Part shown: positions 9,334 to 18,875 of the stretch, piece by piece
How the letters are laid out: each line of letters opens with the position of its first letter
How positions within the stretch are numbered: the first letter of the stretch is position 1
Source of the DNA: Haloterrigena turkmenica DSM 5511
GTDB lineage: Archaea > Halobacteriota > Halobacteria > Halobacteriales > Natrialbaceae
Assembly (NCBI RefSeq): GCF_000025325.1
Contig: NC_013743.1
Coordinates: 1,984,001 to 2,048,000 of the forward strand
Length of the DNA stretch: 64,000 nt
Reading direction: 5' to 3'
Program-made: the position numbers and the translations under genes
The notes under the pieces: model-generated
Told to the model about the DNA's origin: nothing
The model's database searches: none
The model's input: the letters and a program-made list of their open reading frames with translations, nothing else

Positions 9334-9612
9334 TCACCGGTACAGCGAGACGTAGAGCATGCCGAAGCCGACGATAAACGGTACCGTCTCGACGACGCGA
9401 AACAGCGTCATCGGATCGGGGAACTGCGAGACGATCGTCGTGAATCCGACGCCCATACTGAGAAACGCGAAGCCGATGAACGCGGACTCGAGGCGCTTGG
9501 ACTGGCGTTGGCGGTAGGACTGGAAGCTGATGAGCGTCAGCCCGAGCGAGAGCGCGAAGACGGCCATCTGCATCACCATGAGCAGCGCCTGACTGAGCCC
9601 GGCGACGGTCAT
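9334..9612 (-). CDS. small three-helix membrane protein paired with a wHTH regulator
   Basis: A 92-residue protein with three hydrophobic segments separated by a basic loop (SYRQRQSKRLE). It resembles the haloarchaeal DUF7521 type of small membrane protein that follows a winged-helix gene. It lies 61 bp downstream of the wHTH gene at 9674-10024 on the same strand, so they probably form one unit in which a membrane sensor accompanies a regulator. That pairing is an inference from context. Confidence 0.7.
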   Translation of the reverse strand: MTVAGLSQALLMVMQMAVFALSLGLTLISFQSYRQRQSKRLESAFIGFAFLSMGVGFTTIVSQFPDPMTLFRVVETVPFIVGFGMLYVSLYR

Positions 9613-9673
9613 CGGGCCTCACCGACGCGCCGAGCGGGTGTCGCTGTGTCTCCTGTCATGCTGTCTCGAGTCG

Positions 9674-10024
9674 CTATTTCACGCCGAGTTCGTCCCAGAG
9701 CTGGGAAAACCGGTCGGGGAGGTTCTCCTCCCGGAAGATACGAACGTCGTACTCGTCGTCGTCGAGCGAGATGACCGTGCTGTTGAAGTTACACGTGTAC
9801 TCCTTGTAGTGGTTCCCGTCGTCCGCGACGAGGGTGCGATACTGGATGAGATCGTTCGCTTCGAGGAGTTCGAGGCGGCGATAGATCGTCGGTTGGGAGA
9901 GATCGAGCCGTTCGGCCAGCTCCTTCGCGGAGCCGGGTTCGCGGCTGATCGAGGCGAGGACGGTCCGGGCGTGCTCGTCCCCGATCGTGTTGAGAATCTC
10001 CTCGATGGAGGATTCGTCGTCCAT
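9674..10024 (-). CDS. winged-helix transcriptional regulator (ArsR-like)
   Basis: A 116-residue protein. The N-terminal 70 residues read as a winged helix: DEHARTVLASISREPGSA, then KELAERLDLSQPTIYRRLELL as recognition helix, then a wing around YRTLVADDGNHYKEY. The C-terminal part may be a dimer or effector region. It is followed by the membrane-protein gene at 9334-9612. It probably regulates its own operon. Confidence 0.8.
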   Translation of the reverse strand: MDDESSIEEILNTIGDEHARTVLASISREPGSAKELAERLDLSQPTIYRRLELLEANDLIQYRTLVADDGNHYKEYTCNFNSTVISLDDDEYDVRIFREENLPDRFSQLWDELGVK

Positions 10025-10238
10025 ACGTGACCGCTTTGGAGATTCATTGCTAAAGGTTTTCCGAGTAGAAGAGACTGTATCTGTGATTGATATATCGTAT
10101 CGCCCGTCACCGTCTTCGCTCGAGGACGGTGTGAAACGATCGCAACAGCGTCGTTTTCGCCGACGAACCGACTGGGTTCGATTCGTCTCGAACTGTCACC
10201 GCGAGCGTCACGTCGCGTTTTCAATTTGCGAAAACACC

Positions 10239-10246
10239 TATATATA
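10239..10246 (+). promoter_or_regulatory. TATA box-like element
   Basis: The 8-bp TATATATA run sits in otherwise GC-rich DNA about 63 bp upstream of the zinc-finger gene at 10309, in the correct direction for it. A 5' leader of roughly 35 bases would follow. Confidence 0.5.
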
Positions 10247-10308
10247 CCCCTTCTCCCGCTCCGCAGTCGCTGTCAACGATATATGCGGATGCAGTGTGAG
10301 AACCGGGT

Positions 10309-10509
10309 ATGGCAACGACGAACGGCGTATCAGACGGGATGACCGAACCGTGTGCCGTCTGCGGAACCGATACACTCCACGAGATTTCGATCCAGCTGAT
10401 AACCGAGGGCGACGATGACGAAACCGCTCAGTACTCCCGCGAACCCTACCGCGTCCGCGAGTGCTCACGCTGTGGCAACCGCGAGAGCAAGCGGATGAAC
10501 AACGCGTGA
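10309..10509 (+). CDS. small zinc-ribbon protein (DUF7835-like)
   Basis: A 66-residue acidic protein with two Cys pairs, CAVC near residue 16 and CSRC near residue 54, forming a single treble-clef or zinc-ribbon knuckle. Residues between them are Glu/Asp-rich. A second ATG at 10339 is ten codons in. It has its own TATA-like element. The function of this haloarchaeal family is unknown. Confidence 0.75.
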   Translation: MATTNGVSDGMTEPCAVCGTDTLHEISIQLITEGDDDETAQYSREPYRVRECSRCGNRESKRMNNA

Positions 10510-11147
10510 CGTAACCGATGGGGCGCTGACCGGTCGGTCGCGTCGATTCGCTTCGGCTCGAGGATTCGATTCGCGACCATCTGAAGCCTGGCGACGACGA
10601 GACGAGTTATTCTCCCGGTTGGCGACCGGGACTGTTCGTTCGGCTCCCGACGTGATTTCGCTGGGTAGTAGCGTACTGCAGATCGCGTACTCCGCCTTTT
10701 CCGTCGTTCCGCGAACCGGGCATCGTCGACCGTTCGGTCGGCCGTCTCGAAGACGACGAACGTCTTCGATTAGTTCCGGCTGGCCACCCGTCAGTGGGTT
10801 CCGTTTCGGCTGGTCGGTTCCGTGACGTATCACAAACAGAATACACTGTCTCGAGGAGGTGACAAAAGCATGGACGATAATTATATATAGACACTGTCTG
10901 TATTTGCTTCGATTGGTTCAGTGCCCCACTCTCGTCCTGCGATTAGCAACGTGGGATGTTGAAATAATATAACCTGTATTATCGTAACTAGTCGGGAACG
11001 CGGCCAACCTATCGATTTCGAGACGCGCGATAATGAACTCATAAGTTATGCGAATCCAGCACGCTATATACGGATGAGAAATAGATCCAGTATCGGCTAA
11101 TTATGGAAAACGCTTATATGCCTATTCCTCATATCATAGTATAGATT
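10510..11147. other. 638-bp intergenic region, no convincing gene
   Basis: Short frames are open on both strands but their composition is Ser/Arg-rich, as expected for shadow frames, and none has a recognisable start signal. AT-rich patches occur at about 10877-10900 and 10958-10985. The last, around 11108-11145, is the probable promoter of the small membrane gene at 11148. A non-coding RNA is possible but I see no clear structure. Confidence 0.4.
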
Positions 11148-11363
11148 ATGACTGGATATTACGACATTGTTCTCGGCCTCATCCCAGTCGCACTGCTCGG
11201 CATTACCGCAGCCCTCTCGCTCGTGGGACTCTCGTTGACGGCTGCGGTGCCTGTCGGCGCGTTCGTCGCGATGGCGATCATCGGGCACGCGATGTTCGTC
11301 AACACGCCCGCAGACGGTGCGGACGAACCCAAGTCCACGCGGCCGCCGATGAACGCCGACTGA
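11148..11363 (+). CDS. small two-helix membrane protein
   Basis: A 71-residue protein with two hydrophobic segments, about residues 6-26 and 29-51, and a hydrophilic acidic/basic tail. A promoter-like sequence (CGCTTATATGCC, about 11111-11122) lies about 30 bases upstream, so the transcript may be nearly leaderless. It precedes the ornithine-cyclodeaminase-like gene by 52 bp. No function is evident. Confidence 0.7.
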   Translation: MTGYYDIVLGLIPVALLGITAALSLVGLSLTAAVPVGAFVAMAIIGHAMFVNTPADGADEPKSTRPPMNAD

Positions 11364-11415
11364 TCTCCGTCTCGTCTCCCCGGTTTTTATCTCCGCTCGC
11401 GTTCCGTTTTCGTTC

Positions 11416-12414
11416 ATGACTGCGACCCTGTTTCTCTCCAGTGAGGACGTCAGTGACCTCGCGGCGCCGGCCGACTACGTCGACGCCGTCCGCGAGGGCT
11501 ACCGCCAGCGCGGTGAAGGCGCGCCGGCCCAGCCGCGGTCGAAGTTCTTTCGTGCCGATCCCGAGGGGATGCTGACGAGTTACGCCGCCGTGCTCCCCGA
11601 AACCGGGGCAATGGGCGGCTACATGTACAGCGCCGGCTTCGGCGCCGGAGACGCGTGGTTCATGACGCCGCTGTTCGACGCCGCCAGCGGTGCGCCGCTC
11701 GCGCTGCTCGACGGCGCCAGCATGAATCCCCACAAGACCGGCGCGGCGGGCGCCGTCGCTGTCGACGAACTCGCACGCGAGGAGGCGGACACTCTCGCGG
11801 TCATCGGCAGCGGCGCGCAGGCGCGGGGCCAACTGCGCGCGACGGCGACCGTCCGCGACTTCGCCGAGATTCGGGTCTACTCCCCGACCCCCGAGAACCG
11901 CGAGGCCTTCGCGGCCGACTTCGACGACGACCTCGAGGCCGACGTCCGGGCCGTCGACTCGAGTACGGCCGCCGTCACCGGCACAGACGTCGTCATCACG
12001 GCGACGAAAGCCAGCGAGCCGGTCTTCGACGGCGACGACCTCGAGCCGGGCACCCACGTGACGGCGATGGGCCAGTACTCGCCGGACAAGCGCGAGGTGG
12101 ACACGCGGACGGTCGAGCGGGCGACCTACGTTCCCGACCTGCGAGAGCGGGCAACGTTCGACTCGGGTGAGTTCATGACGGCACTCGAGGAGGGGGCCGT
12201 CACCGAGGACGATATCCACGCGGAACTGGGTGAGGTCGTCGCCGGCAAAGAGCCCGGACGGACGAGCGACGACGAGATCACGCTCTTCGACAGCGGTGGG
12301 ACTGGCATCGAGACCGTTGCCGCGGCGCACATGCTCTACGAGCGCGCCGAGCGCGAGGGCCGCGGGCAGACGATCGAGTTTGCGCCCGCGAGCGAGGCGC
12401 TGACCGGCGACTGA
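11416..12414 (+). CDS. ornithine cyclodeaminase / mu-crystallin family NAD(P)-dependent enzyme
   Basis: A 332-residue enzyme of the family that includes ornithine cyclodeaminase, archaeal alanine dehydrogenase and mu-crystallin ketimine reductase. The catalytic-lysine region NPHKTGAAGAVA and the Rossmann glycine motif GSGAQARGQ are present. Substrate cannot be decided from sequence; alanine dehydrogenase (as in Archaeoglobus) and ketimine reductase are equally open. It stands alone, convergent with the K+ channel gene. Confidence 0.85.
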   Translation: MTATLFLSSEDVSDLAAPADYVDAVREGYRQRGEGAPAQPRSKFFRADPEGMLTSYAAVLPETGAMGGYMYSAGFGAGDAWFMTPLFDAASGAPLALLDGASMNPHKTGAAGAVAVDELAREEADTLAVIGSGAQARGQLRATATVRDFAEIRVYSPTPENREAFAADFDDDLEADVRAVDSSTAAVTGTDVVITATKASEPVFDGDDLEPGTHVTAMGQYSPDKREVDTRTVERATYVPDLRERATFDSGEFMTALEEGAVTEDDIHAELGEVVAGKEPGRTSDDEITLFDSGGTGIETVAAAHMLYERAEREGRGQTIEFAPASEALTGD

Positions 12415-12486
12415 ACGGCTGGTCGGGTACCTCTTCGTTGTACGAGAGCAGACTCACTTCCGTCGAATCGAGGGTCCATTCCGCGG

Positions 12487-14142
12487 TCATGACGTAGCGA
12501 CCGTTCGCTCGAACTGTTGGATCGCGCGGTCGCTCCCCGCGACGATCACTTCGTCGTCGGCCTCGATAATGATGCGTTCGTCGGTACGGACGGTACCGTC
12601 GCGCTCGACGCCGACCACGGTCCATCCGCGCTCGGTGTTGCGACGAGCGTCTGCCAGCGACTCGCCGGCGAAGGGGGCCGCGTCGGCCTGAATCAGTCGG
12701 ATTTGACTCGTCGGAGCCATCACTCGTTCACCGTAAACCTCTGCCGCGACCAGTCGAGCGGATATCTGCTGGGTGGAGAGAACGTAGTCGGCACCCGCTC
12801 TGAACGCCGGCTTCGTCTTCTCCCTATCGGTCACCCGCGCGAGAATCTCGATTCCGCTAGAGAGCGAACGGGCGATAGCGATCGTTAACAACGCGACCGA
12901 ATCGTCATCGACGGTGACGATCAGCGCCGAGGCGTCATCGGTGTCGGCTTCGCGGAGCGTTTCGGGTTCGGTGACGTCTCCGACGATGTCTGGATCCAGT
13001 TCCGCTGATTCGTCGATAGTCGTCACCGAAACGTCCTCCGGAAGCGCTTCGGCCGCCGCGGTTCCGCCCTCTCCGTACCCGGCGACGATGATCTGTGAGG
13101 GGGATCGGATGCGGCGCGACCGGACGCCCGCGATCTCGTTCGTTATTTCGTCGAGTTCGCTCTCCGGACCCGCGACGACCAGAACGGTATCGGGGGCGAG
13201 TTCGTCGTCGGGCGACGGCGGCAGACGCAGTTCCCCGTGGAACCAACCGGCGACCAGCGTCAGGTTCGGATGGTTCGCGATCGGTGAATCGCGCACCCGA
13301 ACGCCGTGAAGCGGACTGTCTCGCCTGACGAGTATCTCGCTGACGTCGACCTCGTCCTCGTCGGACCAGTCCCTCGAGAGGGGGATCGTCGCCTTCTCAG
13401 CCAGTCGCTGGCCGATCAGTGCGTGCGGGGCGACGCTCCGATCCACCCCGACTTCCGCGAGCGCGGCTTCTCTGCGCGTCGACTCCGTGAAACTGACCAC
13501 CCGCAGCTCCTCGTTGGCCTCCAGCGCGGTCAGGACGATGCTCGCGGTCCTATCGGCGGCGTCGGTGATGAGCAGCGACGCTCGCTCGATATCGGCACGC
13601 TCGAGGTCGTCCCGATCCTCGGGGTCGCCGTTGATAGCCTGATAGCCGTCATCCGAGAGGCGTTTCGCTTCCTCGTCGTCCGATTCGATGAGAACGTAAT
13701 CGATGTCGAGTTCTTCGAGTTCGTCGAGGAGCAGGTCGGTATCGCGCTGGTACTCAGCGATGACGACGTGGTCGTTCTTGGTCGTGAGGCGGTCGTCGAG
13801 GTTCAGCGGCGTCCGCTCGAACAGCGGGATGACCAGGACGCGCAGCGTAACGAAACCGATGACGACCCCGGTCACCTGGATCGTCACCATCAGCACGTTC
13901 ATCGCCGGCGTCGCCCAGGGCGAATCCGCGCCGTACCCGGTCGTCGTCATCGTCTCGACCACGGTCTGGAACGATCGGAAAACGGACTGGGGACGGTTTT
14001 CGAGCGCTCGCATCCCCCAGTTGTAGATACCGGTGTAGAAGAGGACGACCGAGACGAGACCGACCACGAAGAGCACCAGTAATCGCTGGCGTTTCGTGAG
14101 ATCGCGCGGATGCAATCCCTCGATATCTCTGAGTTCGCGCAT
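12487..14142 (-). CDS. two-TM potassium channel with tandem RCK (TrkA-N/TrkA-C) domains
   Basis: The ATG at 14142 is preceded by a GGAGGG ribosome-binding site about eight bases upstream, which decides the start over longer open sequence. The 551-residue protein has TM1 (about 20-38), a pore helix with selectivity filter TTTGYG (66-71) and TM2 (about 79-106). Cytoplasmic RCK domains follow: KNDHVVIAEY and SQIIVAGYGEGGTA mark two nucleotide-binding folds, each followed by a TrkA-C-like segment. Note that the first lacks the classical GxGxxG. It resembles MthK-type channels gated by ligand binding to the RCK ring. Haloarchaea hold molar internal K+, so such channels act in ionic homeostasis. 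Confidence 0.9.
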   Translation of the reverse strand: MRELRDIEGLHPRDLTKRQRLLVLFVVGLVSVVLFYTGIYNWGMRALENRPQSVFRSFQTVVETMTTTGYGADSPWATPAMNVLMVTIQVTGVVIGFVTLRVLVIPLFERTPLNLDDRLTTKNDHVVIAEYQRDTDLLLDELEELDIDYVLIESDDEEAKRLSDDGYQAINGDPEDRDDLERADIERASLLITDAADRTASIVLTALEANEELRVVSFTESTRREAALAEVGVDRSVAPHALIGQRLAEKATIPLSRDWSDEDEVDVSEILVRRDSPLHGVRVRDSPIANHPNLTLVAGWFHGELRLPPSPDDELAPDTVLVVAGPESELDEITNEIAGVRSRRIRSPSQIIVAGYGEGGTAAAEALPEDVSVTTIDESAELDPDIVGDVTEPETLREADTDDASALIVTVDDDSVALLTIAIARSLSSGIEILARVTDREKTKPAFRAGADYVLSTQQISARLVAAEVYGERVMAPTSQIRLIQADAAPFAGESLADARRNTERGWTVVGVERDGTVRTDERIIIEADDEVIVAGSDRAIQQFERTVATS

Positions 14143-14255
14143 TCGGTACCCTCCAATCACCCACGATAGGCCGTCTGACCGATTAAGTAGTCTGCTTGAG
14201 TCAGAACGCACCACGGATGAAGCCGCTTTTCGGCCGGTCGCGAACTGACGACGGC

Positions 14256-15683
14256 TCACTCCGCGGGTCGGACCTTGAACCCGTAGCGGGTCACGCCCTC
14301 CTGGGTGTAGACGCGGCGGATCGTCGTCTCGATCCGTTCGCCGACCGCGAACTCCTCGGGGGCCGCGTCGGTACCCATCGCGGAGATGCTCACCGACCCG
14401 GTTCCGGCCTCGTCTTCGAGCGCGACTATCGCCGCCGCGTAGTCGCCCGAACGGGCCTGCTGCTCGGCGAATTCCGGTGGGGCGCCGCCCTGGGAGATGG
14501 TCGTGATGGCCTCGACGGTTCCCGTGCCGGGCAGCTCGACCGGCTCGTACTCCACGAGCGACCCACAGTCGGTGCAGGCCCCTTCCGGTGGGAACGAGAG
14601 CGCGCCGCAGTCGGGACAGCGGCCGGCCTCGAGGCGGTAGCGCTGGGGAATCGAGCGCCGCCACGAGGGGACGCTGACGTAGGCGCCGCCGCCCGAGGGC
14701 GGGCCGGTCGTGACGACGCCGCGCTGGCGCAGGTACTCGGCGTAGGAGAGGGTGTCGCCGCCCTCGAGCGCCGTTTCCGCGGGAACCTCACCGCTTGACT
14801 CCACGACGAACGCGTCCGCGCCCGCGCCGCTACCGTGGGAGACCGCGAGAACGGAGTCAAAGCCGTCCTCGAGGGCAGTCGCCAGCGAGACGGGAACGCT
14901 CGCGGCGCCCAGATCACCCAGTTCGTGGACCGTCGCGGCGGCCTGGATCTCGTCGGTGCCGACGCTCGCCGCGCCGGCAGCTCGGTACGGAAGCTTGCCG
15001 TCGGGCGCCTGAATCGCGACGGCGTCGGGGTCGGGATCGGTCTCGAGGCCGTCGATGGCGCCGCCGACCGTCTCGGTGAACGCGGCGCGGTCGTACTGGG
15101 TGACGCCGAGCCCTCGCGTCTCGTCCTCGCCGGTGTTTCGGAACCTGGTTCCCGGGTAGGGCGTCGCGTACTCGGCGCGGTCGACGATCTCGGCGGGGCC
15201 GCCGGGCTCTACGACGAACGCGGCCGCACCCGCTCCGGCGGCGTGGCCGACCCCATCGTCGGGATCACCCTTCGGGGCGTCGGCCGCGACGACGAGGCCG
15301 GCGGTGGCGTCGGCGCCGATCGCGTCCATGCCGGCCCAGAGCGCACGCGTCCCGGCGCGCGTACTGCCGGTGAACAGCTGCCGGGTCGCGGACTCGTCGA
15401 GGGCGAGCATCGCGCCCAGCCGGGCCGTCAGGTCCTCCTCGGCCTCCGGCGGTCGCGAGGACGCGAAGGCGAGCCAGTCGACGCTCGAGGGGTCGACGGC
15501 GGCGGCCTCGAGCGCCCGCGTGGCGGCCTCGTAGCCCATCGTCAGCGCGTCCTCGTCGGCCGCGGGAACGGCCTTCTCGGTGATGCCGGCCGCGTGGAAC
15601 TGGCCCCAGGCCTCCTCGAAGGCCTCGGCCGTGATGCGGAACCGCGGCGCGTAGGTGCCGACACCGGTGATCGCGGTCATCAC
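14256..15683 (-). CDS. HMG-CoA synthase-like domain fused to a DUF35 zinc-ribbon/OB domain
   Basis: The first ~320 residues look like a thiolase-fold HMG-CoA synthase relative (ITGVGTYAPRFR at the start). The last ~130 form a DUF35-type module with a zinc ribbon at Cys356, Cys359, Cys370 and Cys373 and an OB-fold tail. In the region where HMG-CoA synthases carry the catalytic Cys (about residues 105-112) I read FTGSTRAGTRALW, with Ser/Thr instead of Cys. The protein may therefore be a non-catalytic partner of the thiolase encoded just upstream, with which it overlaps by 4 bp. Archaeal thiolase-DUF35-HMGCS complexes channel acetoacetyl-CoA; this pair could be a variant for another acyl-CoA. 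Confidence 0.8.
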   Translation of the reverse strand: MMTAITGVGTYAPRFRITAEAFEEAWGQFHAAGITEKAVPAADEDALTMGYEAATRALEAAAVDPSSVDWLAFASSRPPEAEEDLTARLGAMLALDESATRQLFTGSTRAGTRALWAGMDAIGADATAGLVVAADAPKGDPDDGVGHAAGAGAAAFVVEPGGPAEIVDRAEYATPYPGTRFRNTGEDETRGLGVTQYDRAAFTETVGGAIDGLETDPDPDAVAIQAPDGKLPYRAAGAASVGTDEIQAAATVHELGDLGAASVPVSLATALEDGFDSVLAVSHGSGAGADAFVVESSGEVPAETALEGGDTLSYAEYLRQRGVVTTGPPSGGGAYVSVPSWRRSIPQRYRLEAGRCPDCGALSFPPEGACTDCGSLVEYEPVELPGTGTVEAITTISQGGAPPEFAEQQARSGDYAAAIVALEDEAGTGSVSISAMGTDAAPEEFAVGERIETTIRRVYTQEGVTRYGFKVRPAE

Positions 15684-16858
15684 GCGCTCACCTCCCGTTC
15701 TTTCTCAAATACGTGCACGACGGCCGCACCGCCGCTGCCGCCGACGTTATGCGTGAGTCCGCGTGTCGGGTCCTCGACCTGTCGCTCGCCGGCTTTTCCG
15801 GAGAGCTGTTTGAACGCCTCGACGACCTGCCCGGCGCCGGTCGCGCCGATCGGGTGGCCCTTGGACTTGAGCCCGCCGGAGGTGTTGACGGGGAGCTCGC
15901 CGCCGAGTTCGGTCGCGCCGGAGTCGATCAGCTCACCCGCCTCGCCGCGCTCGCAGAAGCCCAGATCCTCGTAGGCCAGCAGTTCGGCGATGGCGAAGCA
16001 GTCGTGCACTTCGGCGAAGTCGAGGTCGTCCGGCTCGACGCTGGCCATTTCGTAGGCCTGCTCGCCGGCCCGGCGGCTCGCGGGGACGCCGGTGTAGGTG
16101 TCGCGCTGGAAGAGCCCGACGTTGTCGCTGCCCGCGCCGACGCCGGCGATTCGGATCGGGTCCGACGTGTACTCCTCGACGACGTCTTCGCTGACGATCA
16201 GCGCGCACGCCGCGCCGTCGGAGGTCGGACAGCAGTGATAGAGGTTCAGCGGGTCCGCGACGACCGGGGCGGACTCGGCGTCCTCGAGCGAGCACTCGAA
16301 CCCCAACTGGGCGTGGGGGTTCTTCGCGCCGTTCGAGTGGTTCTTGACGGCGACCCGCGAGAGCTGTTCGCGAGTAGTGCCGTACTGCTCCATATGGACG
16401 GAGGCCATCTGGGCGTAGACGCCGGAGAACGTCGTTCCGGAGAGGCGCTCCCACTCGGTCTCGCCGGAGACGCCGAGCCAGTACTTCGTCGCGTCGGAAC
16501 TCGTGTCGGACATGACCTCGAAGCCGCCGGCCAGCACGACGTCGGCCATCCCCGACTTGACCGCCTGGACGGCCTGGCGGACGGCGAAGCCGCTGGCCGC
16601 GCAAGCGTTCTCGACGCGCGTACAGGGGACGCCGTCGAGGCCGACGTGTTCGGTGACCGCGGGCCCGGAGAGGCCGAGCTGTCGACCGCCGACCCCCAGG
16701 TGGCCGACGAAAGCCTCGTCGATCTCCTCGCCGTCGATCCCGTATGGTACGCTCTCCGTCGCCGTTTCGAACGCCGTCCGGAACAGGGACCGGTAGCTCT
16801 CCTCGGGGAATGCCCCGTAGTCCGACTGCCCCGCGCCGACGAGATACGCGTCTCGCAT
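15680..16858 (-). CDS. thiolase family protein (acetyl-CoA C-acyltransferase, SCP-x-like)
   Basis: A 392-residue thiolase. The nucleophile is Cys86 in RVENACAASG and the C-terminal GHPIGATGAGQ segment supplies the catalytic His. I began it at MRDAYLVGAGQ (16858); a TATA-like CTTATTTC about 30 bases upstream suggests a leaderless transcript. It is the first gene of a two-gene unit with the HMGCS-like/DUF35 fusion. It may make or cleave 3-ketoacyl-CoA in beta-oxidation or mevalonate supply. Confidence 0.85.
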   Translation of the reverse strand: MRDAYLVGAGQSDYGAFPEESYRSLFRTAFETATESVPYGIDGEEIDEAFVGHLGVGGRQLGLSGPAVTEHVGLDGVPCTRVENACAASGFAVRQAVQAVKSGMADVVLAGGFEVMSDTSSDATKYWLGVSGETEWERLSGTTFSGVYAQMASVHMEQYGTTREQLSRVAVKNHSNGAKNPHAQLGFECSLEDAESAPVVADPLNLYHCCPTSDGAACALIVSEDVVEEYTSDPIRIAGVGAGSDNVGLFQRDTYTGVPASRRAGEQAYEMASVEPDDLDFAEVHDCFAIAELLAYEDLGFCERGEAGELIDSGATELGGELPVNTSGGLKSKGHPIGATGAGQVVEAFKQLSGKAGERQVEDPTRGLTHNVGGSGGAAVVHVFEKEREVSA

Positions 16859-17079
16859 AGCCGTGAATGCGGTTTCCAACGTGAAATAAGTGCGCACCCG
16901 AGCCGAAAACTGTTAAGCAACGAGACGGGACGGCGTCGGCTTTGGGAACGCAGTGCCCTCGGTCGACAGTGTCCGCTCGAGGAGACTATCGGTCACGCCG
17001 AACCGAAACAGCCCGAAACCAGTCTCTCGCAGTGCGGGTCGACACGGGATTCAAGCGGCTCGCACCCGTATTCCGTTTC

Positions 17080-18084
17080 ATGTCCCGCGCAGACGAACTC
17101 GTGGCCGTCCTCGAGACGGTGGAGTCGCTGGCGATCGTCTGCCACGACAACCCGGATCCGGACTGCCTGGCCAGCGCTCTGGCCCTCAAGGCGATCGCGA
17201 TCGACCACGACGTCGAGGAGGTGACGATCGCCTACGGCGGCGAGATCTCCCACCAGCAGAATCGGGCGCTCGTCAACATGCTCGACATCTCTCTGCAGGC
17301 GCTCGAGGACACGGCCGTCGACGACTACGACTGCATCGGCTTCGTCGATCACTCCCAGCCGGGTGCCAACACCGAACTCCCGACGGAGATCGAGCCCGGG
17401 ATCATCGTCGATCACCACCCCGGCGAGCCGGTCGGTGCGCCCTTCGAGGACGTCCGGACCAGGATCGGCGCGACCGCGACGATCTTCGTCGAGTACCTCT
17501 GCGATCTCGAGATCGAGTTGACGACGCGGCTCGCCTCGGCGCTGCTGTTCGCGCTCCACCGCGAACGGCTCGACTTCGTCCGCGAGCCGACCCGCCGGGA
17601 GTACGAGGCGGCGCTGGCGGTCTACCCGCACGCGGACTTAGAGACCCTCGAGCAACTCTACAGCAGCGCGTTCTCGCCGGGGACGCTCGACGCGATCGGA
17701 AAGGCGATCGCGAGCCGCGAGCGCCGGGGCTCCTCGCTGGTCGCGAGCGTCGCCAAGACGACCGAGACCGACGCCTTACCCCAGGCCGCGGACTACCTGC
17801 TGAACCTCGAGGGCGTCGACACGGTGCTCGTCTACGGGGTCGTCGGCGACTCGATCCGGTTGAGCGCGCGGTCGATCGATCCGCGGATCCACATCGGCGA
17901 GACGCTCCAGGCCGCCTTCGACGATCTCGGACAGGTCGGCGGTCACCACGACATGGCCGGCGGGCGGATCGAACTCGGCCTCTTCGCCGACGAGGCCGAC
18001 GACACGGACGCGCTGCTCGAGTTCGTCGACGGTCGCCTCACGCGTCGGTTCTTCGACGCCCTGAACCTCGACGACGACCGGTGA
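17080..18084 (+). CDS. DHH family phosphoesterase (RecJ/NrnA-like)
   Basis: A 334-residue enzyme. Motifs: HDNPDPDCLASAL (metal-binding motif I, about residues 20-32), VDHSQPG, the name-giving VDHHPGEP, and a C-terminal DHHA1 domain with GGHHDMAGG. Family members are Mn-dependent nucleases or nanoRNA/cyclic-dinucleotide phosphodiesterases. The ATG at 17080 was chosen because residues upstream are low-complexity and the homologous region starts at SRADELV. It is divergent from the thiolase operon. Confidence 0.85.
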   Translation: MSRADELVAVLETVESLAIVCHDNPDPDCLASALALKAIAIDHDVEEVTIAYGGEISHQQNRALVNMLDISLQALEDTAVDDYDCIGFVDHSQPGANTELPTEIEPGIIVDHHPGEPVGAPFEDVRTRIGATATIFVEYLCDLEIELTTRLASALLFALHRERLDFVREPTRREYEAALAVYPHADLETLEQLYSSAFSPGTLDAIGKAIASRERRGSSLVASVAKTTETDALPQAADYLLNLEGVDTVLVYGVVGDSIRLSARSIDPRIHIGETLQAAFDDLGQVGGHHDMAGGRIELGLFADEADDTDALLEFVDGRLTRRFFDALNLDDDR

Positions 18085-18166
18085 GCGCGCGCCAGTCGAT
18101 CCGCGCACACACCTGATGGCGCGGCCGGCGTGATCCGTCGGTGGGTGTCGGCTGTGGCATCGCTCG

Positions 18167-18727
18167 TCAGTCGATGTCGATCGTCCGCGTCTCGCCGTCC
18201 GACTCCAGTTTCGGGAGCCGAACCGTCAGGACGCCGTTGTTGACGGTCGCGGTCGCGGCATCGGTGTCGACGGGATCGGGAAGTCGAACCTGTCGGCTAA
18301 ACGACTGCAGTTCGCGCTCGCGGCGAATGTAGGTTCCCTCGGGCTCGCTCGTCTCGTGTGTCTCGTCGCGCTCGGTCGTTTCGGGCTCGCCTTCGAGGTC
18401 GTGCTCGCTTCCTTCGAGGCCGCCGTGCTCGTCAACCCCGTCGCTCTCCTCGAACGTTTGCTGGCGTTCGCCGCTGATGGCGAGCGCGTCGTCGCGGAGT
18501 CGGATCTCGAGGTCGTCGCTCTCGTAGCCGGGGACGTCGACGGTGGCGACGAACTCGTCGCCGTGGTCGGTCAGGTCCAGCCGGATCCCCCCTCCGCTCA
18601 TCGAGAGGTCGAGTCGACTACGGTCGTCGATCTCCGACTGCCAAGTCCGGGCGGCCGTCTCGAGCCGGCGGTTCAGTTGATCGAACAGTTCGTCGAGACC
18701 GTCGAACGGAGTAGGGCGATCGGACAT
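18167..18727 (-). CDS. Hsp20/alpha-crystallin small heat-shock protein
   Basis: A 186-residue small chaperone. The alpha-crystallin domain runs from about residue 48 (DEFVATVDVPGYESDDLEIRL) to the end, with the conserved NNGVLTVRLPK at its C-terminal strand. A Glu/Gly-rich insertion (about 90-130) splits the domain and is longer than in bacterial homologues. Start at 18727; the flanking GTTACACTATACC is AT-richer and may include promoter elements. It binds unfolding proteins without ATP. Confidence 0.85.
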   Translation of the reverse strand: MSDRPTPFDGLDELFDQLNRRLETAARTWQSEIDDRSRLDLSMSGGGIRLDLTDHGDEFVATVDVPGYESDDLEIRLRDDALAISGERQQTFEESDGVDEHGGLEGSEHDLEGEPETTERDETHETSEPEGTYIRRERELQSFSRQVRLPDPVDTDAATATVNNGVLTVRLPKLESDGETRTIDID

Positions 18728-18875
18728 GGTATAGTGTAACATACTACGCGGGTGGCGAAAAAGGCCACTCTCGTCGTCGCGGATTGTCACGCGAGCGGAC
18801 GTATCGCGGCGAAACATTGCGGCAGAACCGAGGGGTGGGCTGGTCGTTTTTAGGCTCCGTCCCGTACGGAGGCGT

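Noticed and set aside
10465..10894. Minus-strand frames in the 10.5-11.1 kb gap
   Set aside because: Ser/Arg/Thr-rich composition, no ribosome-binding or promoter evidence, no motif.
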